This document shows positions 34,732-46,886 of a stretch of 64,000 nt of DNA, piece by piece. Numbering within the stretch: position 1 is the stretch's first letter; the number at the start of each line of letters is the position of its first letter. The stretch is taken from positions 74,115,747 to 74,179,746 of the forward strand of contig NC_088784.1 in NCBI RefSeq assembly GCF_958450345.1. The letters are read 5' to 3'. A program made the translations under genes and the position numbers. This DNA is from Calliphora vicina. Taxonomy: Eukaryota; Arthropoda; Insecta; Diptera; Calliphoridae. The notes beneath the pieces are model-generated. The model saw only the letters and a list, made by a program, of their open reading frames with translations, was not told the DNA's origin and searched no databases.

Positions 34732-37700
34732 ATGGCAGTGAACGTATATTCTACAAATGTTACGACTGAAAATCTTTCCAGACATGATATGCTTGCTTGG
34801 GTAAATGATTGTCTGCAAGCACAATTTTCGAAAATTGAAGAACTATGTACTGGTAAGTTATTTATTTATACACAACTCTTAACTCATAAGTACAATATAT
34901 TTAAAATGCCGCAGGCAATTAGACAACGAGCGACAAACAACCGAATAATTGTTTTGAAATATTAAATATTTAGGTTATTTAAATAGATATTTTAAATTAT
35001 GTTTTTGTATTCATATTAGTATAGGTAGACCATTTTCATGGTCTATAACAACCGTTAATTTATTTAAACTAAAAACAAGTCTACTTTTACATGGTATACA
35101 TTTTAAAATAGTTGATCTCAACGTCGTAAAATTTTACATTTTTTATGACAATTTTGCTTCTTAACTCTTATTCACAGAATAAACTAAATATTAACTAATT
35201 TACATTAAAACATATTAGTTTTCAATACAGGGAGTTTTCAGTCTCCCATCGCTCGCGTCCCAGATGGCGGATTGTGGTAACCATCATCGAGACTTGTGAT
35301 ATATTTTATACAAATGGTCACTGGTGCTGATGAAGCCTCCAGCGATATCAATAACTTTTGACATATGTATGTAGCTGTTGCTAACGGTCATAACTTTGTG
35401 ATACACTTGCCACGAGTGGTCACAATGGGATGTCAAATGGTAATAAAATGTCTGTTAAATCTGGTTAAATCTGGATAAAACTTTGTTTAAAACTGATTGA
35501 ATTCCTCTCTTGTTACAACCCGCAGACGAAAACTGTATTTCACTCTCCAACATTTCTTATATCTCAAATATTTCTTATCCCGTTTATCCTCATCGTCAAG
35601 GCCATATTGACTGAGTCTGATTTCTTTAATACTTCCACCAACGCAGATGTAACGGACCATGCCGCATCTGTAGCTCCTAATTTGCAACGTACGGAGAAGA
35701 GGTAACTTCACCAGCAGTATTAACAGCCTAAGACTAAACGTCTGAAGTTCGAATGTTCAATAGTACATACAGTGAGGTCGCAAGAAGTCCACTGGGTTTA
35801 CAAAAATTCAAAATGGTGAAAATTTAGTTTAAAAGTGATTCAATTTCTTGTCATCTCTTATAGATTTTTTGGCATCACTAAATGAGAATCTGAAGTTGGA
35901 TTTCCAAAATTCAAAATTTCGTATCTAATTTCTTAAATCCTACTGTTTTAAATAATGTCCGCCATATAGAAGCCAAAATTCAACTTTGGCCCCCAAAATT
36001 TCAGTGAATTTCAAGTGAATTCGAATCCAAAATTCAGAATTTTGGAAATCCAACTTTACATTCTTATTTAGCAGCTACAAAAACTAGATACAATTTAATT
36101 AAATTCGATCACTTTAAATAAAAACAAGTAAGAGAGCTATAATCGGCTGTGCCGAATCTTATATACCCTTCACCAAATTATACTTCAAAATACAAATTTT
36201 AAATATTTTTAGGTAATCAAAAATTATTTTTTTTCCAGTTTTTTTAATTTTTTTTAAAAATTATTTTTTCCTATTATTTTAAAAATTTTATAATTTTTTT
36301 TTAAATTGTAAAAAAAAATTTTTGGCTTTTTAATTTTTTGGTAAAAAAAATATTTTTTCCGATTTTGACCCATTGTAGGTCCAACTTACTATGGTCTTAT
36401 ATACGTCGTTGCAAATGTCTTTGAATTATCTATCATTAGATATCCATATTGTCTATATTAATGACTTAGTAATCCAGATATAGGTCAAAAATAGGTCAAA
36501 AACCGATGTTCTCCTGGTTTTTTTTCCTCATATCTCAGCCATTTGTGGACCGATTTTGCAGATTTTAAATAGGAAACTTCTCGAAAGCATGTCTGACAGA
36601 ATTATTGAAGATTTGGATCCCGAAGATATCTGGGGTCTTTAGAAAATTGATTTCAACAGACAGACAGACGGACATGGCTTAATCGACTCCGCTATCTATT
36701 AGGATCCAGAATATACAGTGCCGGACTTAAATATTCACTCAGCATACAGATTTATTTTAATCTTCCATATTTTTTAAACGAAGGCCACAACTTTCGTACG
36801 GGTTTCAAAAAAATATTTATTTACGTATAACTTATTGAAATATATGAAAAAACTAATCATAAGTTGGCACATTTCAGAAAAAAAATTAACTAATGTTTCA
36901 AAGTTCGATTTTAAGGGGACAAAAATATTCACACAGTTTCTAATATTTAATAGGAAAATAGTTGTTTTTAATAGTTTAATATTTTGTGGGGTAGCCTATC
37001 TTTTTAATGACTTCTTTTAATCGTCTTGGCATTGAATCGACTAATTTTTGGTGACGTCAGCTCCAATATTTTGCCATTCTTGTAACAGGACTTCTTTAAG
37101 TTGAGTCTTACTAATAATATGGAGCTTTCCTACACGTTCGGCAAATTTATACCACAGATGTTCTATGGGATTCATATTCGGACGTCATGGGCTGTGTGTT
37201 TGGGGTCATTGTACTGTTGATAACAGAAATATTCCCAAGCTTTAACTTTAGAGCACATTGTAGTAGGTTTTCTTTTAAAATATTAAGGTACACTGTTTTG
37301 TCCATTGAACCGTTGATGAAAACTAATTTTCCTACACCAGATGCAGCCATGCAACCCCACAACATGACCCCTTCTCCACCATGTTTGACAGTATTTACTA
37401 TATTGTTATTTTTCAATTCAGTGTTTGGCCTTCTCCAAACTCTTACTCTGTCGTCCGATTAAAAAATATTATTGAAAAATATTATCTAAGAATAGTATTA
37501 TGTTCCAGAATTCTTCAGATTTATTTTTGTAAGATTGTTTGTAAGTATTTTTGGAGTTTGAAGAATGCCAAACACTGAATTGGAAAATAGCAATATAGTA
37601 AATACTGTAAAACCTGAATGATTCAATAAGGAATTACATTTTTAAAGGAATGAAGTCAATACGTTTGGAGTACTATGGAATGTTAAAAGGATACATTTAA

Positions 37701-40700
37701 TTTGATTTTGATAATTCAATTAATACTGAATTCTTTCCAATCTTTGATTTGTAACTGCTTATAAGCAATATTTTTTTTATTTTTAAGTTCTTCAATTATT
37801 ATGTTTGTTGTCACTTACTACAATAATTGTCTGTCATTTATTACTACATTGTATACAATATTTAACATATTTTGTTTAACTGTATGTTCACACATTTATT
37901 ATTTTGTTTATTTTCTCTTTTTAAGGGGCTGCTTATTGTCAGTTTATGGACATGTTATTTCCTGGTTCGGTACCTATGAAACGTGTCAAGTTCCGTACAA
38001 ATTTGGAACATGAATATATTCAAAACTTCAAGATACTACAAGCTTCTTTTAAAAAAATGAGTGTGGACAAGGTATGTGTGTTTTTTTTATTTTTTATAAA
38101 TTATTCATAAAATTTTTTTAAAAAAAAAAACAAAATTGAAAAGAAAAAAAGTAAGTGATAGTTTTGTTGCTGCATATATATTTCTACGTCTGGTTTTAAT
38201 TGATGACCTACTTATATGTTTTGTATGTCTTTATTTTTTTCTTCTCCTTCTAATTTAACATTTAAAAAAAATTGCAAAAAAAAACTCTGGCTAAAAATTG
38301 TACTTTTGCAAATGTTAATTGGAATATGAATAACAAACACACTGTGCTCTGCTTACTATTTAAAATGCATAAATGATGTGTGGTAGTATAGATTATACCC
38401 GTTGATAAATTGATTAAGGGACGTTTTCAAGATAATTTTGAATTTTTACAATGGTTTAAGAAGTTCTTTGATGCCAATTACGATGGACGTGAATATGAGC
38501 CACTTATAGCACGTGGTGGCATTAAATTGGGCAATGGTGTTGGTGGCGGTGGTAGTGGTGTAGGCAGCAGTAATGATTTGCTACATCATCAACATCATCA
38601 TCATCAGCATGACAAACGTCATATACAAATGCCTTCGGGACGTAGTACTACAACACATGCTACCACTACTACACGAACAACCGGTATGACCATGTTATGT
38701 TTTATATATTTTCTTTTAAATTGTTTACATATTATTTTTTTTGTATTTCTGCTTAATTTAAAATCAAGGGAGAGAGAGAGTAATCGGTGAAAATTTTCAT
38801 TTAGAAAAAAAGTGAAGCACGTTTTGTTATGGTTTCTGTATTCTTTTTAATTTTTGTTCATTAAATTTATTATTTAGTTTTTAACGGCTAAGGACAGCAC
38901 ACTTTTACACATATAATAAGCACTTTTATTTGGTTACAATTCATTTTTAAAATCAACTAAATATTGCCACCATAATTTAAATAAATTCACTTGTTCTGTG
39001 GTTCTTTGCTGAATTTAAAGATTTCATTCTGACTCTCACTTTAGGGAACTGCTTTTCTAAAACACAAAATAATTTTATTTCGTAAATTTGTATTAAAAGA
39101 ATAAGTACATTATTAAGTGTTTTACAAAAATAGCTTCTTAATCCTTACATACAAATCCAACTACACAAATGATTCATTCATGCTTTTTGTTTTGTTTGAT
39201 TATTTGTTAATTATTTATTTCTTATTGTCCAGTCAGTTGTGTTTCCTTTGAGAGTATTTGGGATTTTTATTAAAAATATGTCATTTTTATATACATAGAT
39301 TTTAAGGTTTTGCCTATGATGTGCAGAGATTCCCCAGAAATATTGGTAAAGAATTCTCTATCTCGGAAAATAACAAGAAATTAATAAAAAAATTTAATCA
39401 AATTGAAATTATTATTAAGAGTATTACATTTTGTAACTCATGGCCTTAAGTCTGAATGATAACCGGTCACTGCCTTCATTGGTAAATGAGATATGGGCGA
39501 ACAGGACTTCTATAGAATGTGCGAGGATATTGGAATATATTCTGTGCAATTGTCATAGATTACAGGGTCTCAGGCGAAAATGGCTAGGGGAAAAATTCCA
39601 TGATGAACTGGGAGATATAGCTAGACATGCAACCCTATCGCGAATCAATATTTCACATGAAATATGTTCCCTTGTTCCATTTTTCGTTCACCAACTTTGA
39701 TCACGTGAAAAAATTCCCCATGTTGTGCAACCATGTATGTTCTTTTTTGAACTAGGTTTTTCAATTTAATTTTTACTTGTTTCTTTTCTTTCCTTTCTTT
39801 AGTTATATTTCTAAAGGGTTTAAAAATAGTACTATTTTTTTAGTAATTTTCTAAAAAATTTCTCAAAATCCCGTCATTAGTTAAAACATATCTCTAAAAT
39901 TAAACAAATCTAATTCTAGCTCATATGAAAATTAGTAGTATTTTTAATACTTTTTTTCAAAAATACTCCAAAATTACAATCTATTAATTTAATAAACATA
40001 GAAAGTCTTTAGAAATACTTTTAACTGAGTTTTAATTCATATTCAAAAATAGTAGTATTTTTAGTGCTTTTTTTAAAATTTTCTAAATCAAATTAGTAGT
40101 ATTTTTACTACTTTTTCAAAAATACTCCAAAATTACAGTCTATTAATTTAATAAATATAGAAAGTCTCTAAAAACACTTCAAACTGAGTTGTAATCATAT
40201 TAAAAAATAGTAGTATTTTTGTAGCTTTTTCAAAAATTTTCAAAATCCAAATAAATATCATTTAAGACAAAATAAACATCTAAAAACAGTAAAAGAAAAG
40301 ATTTCAACTCATTTTAAAAATAGTAGTATTTTTACAAAAAGTTACTAAAATAACTTAAAACTTTAAAAATAATACTTTTTTAAATTTTTCCAATAACCTA
40401 GATTTTTGCTGATTTCAAAAGTAGTAGTATTTTAAGTACTTTTTTTAAACACCATTTTCTATAAGAGAATTTATGAAATTCATTTCTCTTTCTGTTTCTG
40501 TCCCTAAGGCAAAATAAACATCTAAAAACAGTAAAAGCCTATATTTCCAACTATTTTAAGTTAAGAATACATAGTAGTATTTTTACAAACTTTTGAAAAA
40601 TGTTTTTAAAAACATTTTATTAATTTTTTTTATTGACAAAAAAAAGTCACTAAAAGTACATTAAACTAATTTTTACACAATTTAAAAATAGAATTTTTTT

Positions 40701-43700
40701 TCAAAAATTTTCCAAAAACCTATTAAATATGATTTTTTACAAAGTAAATCTCTAAAAACAGTATAAAACTAGATTTTAGCTGATTTCAAAAATAGTAGTA
40801 TTTTAAGTACATTTTTGAAAAAAAATTTTCTATAAGAGAATTTACGAAAATTCCAAATTCATCACAATTTCCCTTTCTGTTTCTGTTGTCTAAGGCAAAA
40901 TAAGCATCTAAAAACAGTAAAAAATTAGATTTCCAACCGATTTTAAGAATAGGAGTATTTTTATAACGTATTGAAAAATGTTTGTAAAACACATTTTTAT
41001 TAATTTTTTATTCACAAAAGTAATTTAAACTGATTTTTACACAATTTTAAAAATAGTAGCATATTTAGTACTTTTTTCAGAATTTTTCCAAAAACCTATT
41101 AAATATGATTCTTTGCAAAGTAAATCTCTAAAAACCGCATAAAACTAAATGCTAAAATATTTTTAAAACACAGTTTATTAATTTTTTATTCACAAAAAGT
41201 AACTAAAAGTACTTTAAACTGATTTTTAAACAATTTTAAAAATAGTAGCATAAATAGTACTTTTTTTATGATTCTTTGCAAAGTAAATCTCTAAAAACAG
41301 TATAAAACTAGATATTAGCTGATTTTAAAAACAGTAGTATTTTAAGTACTTTTTTGAAAACCAATTTTTAACGAAAATTCCAAAATCATTAATATTTTCC
41401 TTTGGGTCATGGTGAAGGGATATAAAAATTGATTTCACGATTTGGGTCAAATATTTTTTTTAGGATATTGCTAAATACTACTATTTTGAAGAAATAGCAA
41501 TGCAAGTATATATTAATGAAGTATATATTAAATGAAAGTGAAATTTATAAAATTTAATTCAGTGACCTTTCTTTCACTCATTCTTCAAATATATCTTATA
41601 GAGACAGTTTATTTTTTCATTGGAATATTAATTTTTTTATTTTAATGACATTTATTTAGCCAAAAACATACATCCATCCATATTTACAAATTGTAAAAAA
41701 ATACTGTATGTTTGATCCAATCCTTGTAATATGACGTATACTTACAATAATATTTTAATTTGACAGATTATTTATGATTTTATTGCGGTTTAAAAGTTTT
41801 TTTTTAGTTTTAAACCAACCATATAATACAATAATCGTATTATTTATAAAACAATAATTGGAAAAGAAAAAAATAAAAGTTATTTTAACTACAGCCATGA
41901 TTAATACTTATATATATAATTAAATTTGAATGCTAATAAAAAAAAATGGTTAAAAAACATGCAAAGTTTATTTGAAACAAGAAAAATCAATTTAATTTAA
42001 AACATTCCCTTTTAAACTCGCGCAAAGTGTCCTATCATTTAACACTTGTCTCGTTTCGTTTCGTCTCGCTCATAAAATATCACTTACTTTACACTTTTTG
42101 TATAATATTATTATTATAATTAATAATGATGCATTTATTTACCATAATTTACATCTATCATTTATATTTTTCCCCCTTCTTTTTTTTCATTGGTTTTTGT
42201 TTTCTTTTTTTTTATATGTTTCATTTTTACACCAAAAAAAAAACACACTAAAAATATTAAACACTTGCCCACACAAACAAAATCAACACAATCTTCATAT
42301 ATACAGATTATACCGATTGATAAATTGATTAAAGGCCGTTTTCAAGATAATTTTGAATTTTTGCAATGGTTTAAAAAATTCTTTGATGCCAATTATGATG
42401 GTCATGATTATGATGCCAGTGCAGCTAGAGAGGGTGCACAGATGGGCTTTGGAGCGGGCAATGTAAAGAGTTTACCAGGAACTGGTGCCGGTAATACATC
42501 TTATAGAAAACCAGCTGCAGTGCCAGTACAACGTCCAGCAGTGTCATTGGCAATGAGGCCTAGTATGTGATTGATTGATTGCTTAACTTTATTATTTTTG
42601 TTTATGTTTTATTTCAATTATCATTATATTCATTTAACAAACACCTCAAAAAGCACTCAATATTATTATTATTATTTTTGCATTCATCACGTGTATTAAC
42701 AAATTTAATTTTTTTTGTATAAATGTGTTTTGGTTTGAAACTAATTTTTTAAACGTGCTTCACGTTTGTTTATAATCAAATTTAAAACGATATTTTAAAC
42801 TTGTTATTTTATGTTGTGTTTAGTTTGTCTTTATTTTATTAAGTGTGAAATAATTGTTATTAATTGCATTTATTTTATTTGGCAATAGCTACAAAAGTAC
42901 CGCCTAGAGCTGCCGTTCCTGCTACAAATTCAAGACCGGCTGTGGCTATTTCAAATAGCAGTGCCGGTGCCGTTAAGAAAGCTAATGAAAATAATACAAG
43001 TGCTGTAACGAATCAACAAATTGAAGAATTATCTAGCCAGGTAGGTTTTATTTTTACTAAAATTTTATCTTTAAAATACTAATATTATTTCTGATTTAGG
43101 TCATGGATATGCGTTTAAATTTGGAGGGTTTGGAAAAAGAAAGAGATTTCTATTTCTCTAAATTGCGTGATATAGAAATCCTGTAAGTAGCCTGTTTGCT
43201 TTTTTCATTTCTTTTATATCTATAAGATAAATTTTAAATTTTATTATTTTTTTCTTTTCATATTTCCAGCTGCCAAGAAGCTGAAGAGGGAGATACCCAT
43301 CCATTGATACAGAAAATTTTGGAAATTTTATATGCAACGGAGGTAAGTTTTTTTTTTAAACTTAGTTTATTGCCAGAATAGTGATTAAACAAATTTATAA
43401 TTGCTTGCTTTGTTTTAAATAAACACCGCCCCCTTCCTATTCTAAACTTTATGATTATGACAAAATTATAATAAAACTAAAAAAAATGGTTAGTCAAAAC
43501 TTCTTTTTGTTATAAAACTCTCCTGTCATATACCTAACTCAGTTGCCAAATAACTAAGTGGTGAGAATGTATTAGTAAAAAAACTATGTGAGTTTCCGCT
43601 ATAAGTTTCTCTATGTTAATTTAATTCTGTCATTCCTTCATATTCCGAACTTTATAACAGTGACATATTAAAAAGAATACTCAAAATTTGATAACTTTTC

Positions 43701-45353
43701 AATGAAAATTGTTACTGAAAACATTTTTGTCAGATAGGTAACAATCTTTGCTAGATAGGTAACTGAGAGCCAAAAACCTAAGTCTGTATTGCCATGTATT
43801 TCTTATTGTATCACCCGTATGTGTGAAAAGAGTGTAACCATTGATATTTCTCTTTCCTTCCGTTCCATGTGTTTAATGATTTTTGTTATAATTTTGTCAT
43901 ATGTTAGTTTCCGATTGATTGAGTCGAAGGTTTTTAATTTTTGAAAAACGTTGATTATGTATCTGCAATTTTGTAATTGTAAATCCAAGATGCTCAAGCT
44001 CTTTGGCTTTGCTTTTTTTCAATGGTGACATTAATTTGTATATGCTTTATGGAAGATAATTTAAGTGACTTTTAAAATATAATTATAACAAATTTTAACA
44101 ACAAAAGTTCTGAAATGTCATAACAATTTTAGATAAAAACATTTTCGGATGATTAAGAATTCATTATTAACAAATTTATTTAAATTTGGGAAACAACTTA
44201 TAATGAATTGTAATGTACTATTGCTTAAGATATCCTGTGACATTCGATTTGATCTACATCAACTGAGTTATTGTACATTTAAGGACTTATGTTCTGTACT
44301 TGGACAGATCTATGACAAAATTTAAAGTAAAACTAGAAATATTCACCCCTATCGGCAATAATATGTAAAATTTTGTTCCCATGAAATATCCATTTCTCTC
44401 GAAGAGAAAATTGCTATTGTGGTATTCCCATGAACTTTTCATTCACAATAGTTGCTTTTGTTCCATCTAAAAATTTCACAACATTGGAATTTTTTCACGT
44501 GAACAAATTTGATGTACGAAAAATGGGGAAAGAAATATTCACTCCCATCGGCAATAACATGTGAAATTTATGTTTCCATGAAATATCCATTTCCATCGAA
44601 GGGAAAATTGCTATCGTGATATTCCCCAGAACTTTTCATTCACAATAGTTGCTTTTTGTTCGTAACAGCTGTTTATTGTTTACAAAATTAAATCAAAAAA
44701 TTTCACAACATGGGGAATTTTTTCACGTGAACATAGATTATGAACGCAAAATGGGAAAAGGGGAACATATTTCATGTGAAATATTGATTCGCGCTAGGGG
44801 TGATTATGTTTAAATTTTACCATTTGTTTGAAATTTAATAAAAGCTTTGGAAGCTTTAGCTAATCGAAAAAAAAGAAGTTCAAACTGACAAAAAAAAAAC
44901 ACTATTCTCTAGATCCATAATTTCAAAACATTTGAAAATATCGATTTTAAAACATACATACTTCTTTCTGTATTTAATTTTTTTATTAGAAATAATAATT
45001 TTCATTGTTGATTTTTTTTTTTTTGTTATTTTATTCTTGATACTGGTAATGCATCACTTCACTGTACATGTTGACAGCAGTAAAATACAAAAAACAGTTG
45101 AACACTGTAGCTGCCTCTGCTGCTAACCTCACCTCATTATAATTCTGCTAAAAAAAAAAATTCCCCTGATAATTGCTTATACATATTTAACAAAACAAAA
45201 CTGTAAAATGTAAAGACTAATTAAATATTAAATTATTATTTAAGATCAAAATTCAATTAATTAAAACAATTATTTTTCTCTCTCTACACAATTTCTTTGC
45301 AGGATGGTTTTGCGCCACCAGATGAAATTCAGCCTGAAGATGAGGAATATTAA
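34732..45353 (+). CDS. Eb1: EB1 microtubule plus-end binding protein
   Basis: Coding exons: 34732-34852, 37926-38071, then either 38392-38683 (3a) or 42307-42562 (3b), then 42889-43040, 43100-43182, 43270-43342, 45303-45353. All junctions are GT-AG and keep frame. The protein is 305 residues with 3a or 293 with 3b; known EB1 proteins are about 270-300. EB1 tracks growing microtubule ends and recruits +TIP partners. The N-terminal calponin-homology domain (about 14-116: LSRHDMLAWVND, CTGAAYCQFMDMLFP, KGRFQDNFEFLQWFKKFFDA) binds the microtubule. A variable Ser/Pro/Gly-rich linker follows; then the EBH coiled coil (MDMRLNLEGLEKERDFYFSK) dimerises and binds SxIP partners. The end is the EEY motif (PEDEEY) that binds CAP-Gly domains. 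Intron 1 has collected a DR1 copy and a Tc1 fragment, the 3a-3b intron a LINE fragment and a decayed tandem repeat. Confidence 0.97.
35220..36120. other. Eb1 intron 1, unclassified segment
   Basis: Slightly GC-richer than its surroundings; a 74-codon minus-strand ORF at 35487-35711 has no motif I recognise. Likely an old repeat, not a gene. Confidence 0.4.
36126..36715 (-). repeat. Dispersed repeat DR1, inverted copy
   Basis: On the minus strand it runs from the GGATCC / CATGTCCGTCTGTCTGTTG block to the terminal hairpin CGGCTGTGCCGAATCTTATA, seen on the plus strand at 36142-36165. Its 5' end is cut by insertion of the Tc1 fragment at 36716. Confidence 0.85.
36716..37500 (-). mobile_element. 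Truncated Tc1 element in Eb1 intron 1
   Basis: The end CAGTGCCGGACTTAAATATT follows a TA (36714-36715) within a DR1 copy, as expected for Tc1 insertion. The minus strand encodes ELKNNNIVNTVKHGG, VMLWGCMAASGVGKLVFING, and YLNILKENLLQCALKLKLGN, the middle of a DD34E transposase. The N-terminal DNA-binding half and the other end are missing. Confidence 0.85.
37388..37608. repeat. Inverted duplication within Tc1 fragment
   Basis: 37388-37429 and 37567-37608 are inverted copies (40 of 42 matching), separated by 137 nt of non-Tc1-like DNA. It marks a rearranged break at the truncated end of the element. Confidence 0.85.
38392..38683 (+). other. Eb1: Eb1 alternative exon 3a
   Basis: Starts IIPVDKLIKGRFQDNFEFLQ and is almost identical to 3b over the first 37 codons (last helices of the CH domain). 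It then diverges into a Gly/His/Thr-rich linker (GVGGGGSGVGSS, HHQHHHHQHDK, TTTHATTTTRTT). It ends one base into a codon, as does 3b. The acceptor (TGTGTGGTAGTATAG) has almost no pyrimidine tract, suggesting regulated rather than default use. Confidence 0.88.
39440..39725 (+). pseudogene. RNase H-type LINE fragment plus MITE-B scrap
   Basis: The frame contains RILEYILCNCHRLQGLRRKW and FHDELGDIA, the Cys-containing C-terminal region of the same LINE family as 5410-6310 and 51190-51640. From about 39635 it passes into the left part of MITE-B (CGCGAATCAATATTTCACAT). It lies in the intron between Eb1 exons 3a and 3b. Confidence 0.65.
39800..41400. repeat. Degenerate long-period tandem repeat
   Basis: About 1.6 kb built of recurring phrases: AAAAATAGTAGTATTTTTA, AAATCTCTAAAAACAGTA, TTTCCAAAAACCTATTAAA. 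Some large blocks recur about 540 bp apart (GCAAAGTAAATCTC... near 40740 and 41278). Units are unequal, so an old satellite-like expansion. It fills most of the intron between the two alternative Eb1 exons. Confidence 0.75.
42307..42562 (+). other. Eb1: Eb1 alternative exon 3b
   Basis: Encodes IIPIDKLIKGRFQDNFEFLQ then FDANYDGHDYDASAAREGAQ and a linker with KSLPGTGAGNTSYRKPAA. This form agrees with the main Drosophila EB1 sequence as I remember it (DYDASAVREG, KSLPGT), so it is probably the common isoform. It ends CCTA|GTATGT; read through, a stop follows at once. Confidence 0.92.
43525..43800. repeat. Dispersed repeat (CCTAACTCAGTTG family)
   Basis: CATATACCTAACTCAGTTGC at the left and GAGCCAAAAACCTAAGTCTG at the right match pieces at 18245-18340, 20085-20160 and 62732-62810. 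It lies in the last Eb1 intron. Confidence 0.6.
44344..44802. mobile_element. Two tandem MITE-B copies in last Eb1 intron
   Basis: The first copy (44344-44533) begins CACCCCTATCGGCAATAATA and lacks its right end. The second (44540-44802) begins CACTCCCATCGGCAATAACA and ends ATTGATTCGCGCTAGGGGTG. Each is preceded by ATT, and ATT follows the second, as at 50009-50268. Non-coding. Confidence 0.8.
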
Positions 45354-46345
45354 GTTTGTTAGTGTGGTGTGTTTTTCTATTTAACTCTCCTTCTCTCTTG
45401 TCCCCCCTTCTAATTAATTTTCTTTTTAATTCAGTTTTTAACCACTATAACTTGTTTTTGTATACAAAAATAGAAAAGAAAAATGAAAATAAGAAAATGT
45501 ATTCTGTTTTTCTTCATTATAAAATTATAACGAATGCAAGAAATGAAACACAACATTTAATGTTGAACATGAAGTTGAAATTTTTTTTGCTTAAAAACTC
45601 TATTCCACCTTCTTCAAATTCCCCCTCGCTTACAAAAAACAACAACAACAACAAAAAGAAGAAGATTAACAAAAAATCTAAAACTAAAATCTTTAAAATA
45701 AAACAAAAAATTAACATTATACAAGAGAGTTACAATAAAAACAAACTTAAAATTTATGTTAACAAGAATTTCAATTAATTCTACTTTAAATAATAATATT
45801 TTTGCCATTTTTTTTTATTAAAAAAAAAAATCTAAAGCTCTTCTCAGTATATTTCTATGAAAACAAACGAAAAAATGCTCAAACAAGTATAAACAGTTGT
45901 TTCTTCTAATTTTATCAAGAATATAAATTTCTCATTCTTAAATATTTTATTACAGTTTGTAATATTTTCCAAAAAAAAAGAAAAGAAACCTTATTTTAAG
46001 TAAATATTATTATTTTTTTTGTTTAAATTAACTCGTATAGTTTTCCCGTTTAACTTTTTTCTTTTTAAATTTTAAACACACACTCTTACACAAAACACAC
46101 ATGCGCAGTCATTATTTAATTTTTAAATTTTAAGTTTAAAAATCTTTAAATAATATTATTTACCATTAAAAAAAAGGAAAGAAATAACTCAACCACAACT
46201 CAAGTCTTTAATTATTTAAAAGAAAAGCTAAAAAAAAACAAACACTAAATTTAATTATTTTCTCTCTCTATGGCCTTTAATTAAATATTTAGTACATGAA
46301 AAATAAAATAAAATTAAAATTTTATTAATAAATAAAACATAACAT
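45354..46345 (+). other. Eb1 3' UTR and likely poly(A) region
   Basis: AT-rich sequence after the stop; ORFs on both strands here reflect AAC/AAG runs. Clustered AATAAA-type signals near 46298-46336 (AAAAATAAAATAAAATTAAA, AATAAATAAAACA) are the likeliest cleavage region. Confidence 0.5.
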
Positions 46346-46886
46346 GTTTGAGATCTTTTTTAGAAGTATTTATGTATTCTTTGCAAATATTTAGTTTTTG
46401 TTTTTTATACTTTCCAAAAATCATTAAATTATTTGCATTTAATATTTAAAAAAAACCCCAAATAATTACATATACCTATGTAATTTTCAGTTTTGTTTTT
46501 GTAATTCTTATTCTTATTCTAATTGAAATTAAATTATTTTATATTAAAACCTACTACATAAAAGCGTACATAACCTACTTTATAAAACTCATTTCCAATT
46601 TGGTTTTTATTTTATTTTTATCAAATTTCCATTAGTTTCTAGGTTTGTCATCTTAAGACAAATCTGTAATGAAAAAGAAAACAAACAAACAAATACATGA
46701 TGATATTAAACAAACAAATTTAAAACAAAAACATCGATATGCATTTTTTATTTAAACACTACGTGGACAAGTCAATAAAGTCAGTTAAACAAAAACTTGA
46801 AGGAAATAGTTTTGAGATTTTTCTGTAACAAAACTGCTGAATCTTTGTTAAAGAATTTATTAAAACAATGGATAAAGACCCACAAA

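Noticed and set aside
39800..41400. Possible CRISPR-like array
   Set aside because: Units are unequal and AT-rich without constant spacers, and the host is a eukaryote.
45356..45808. 140-codon Lys/Asn-rich ORF after Eb1 and its antisense
   Set aside because: Lies in the Eb1 3' UTR; composition follows AAC/AAG repeats.
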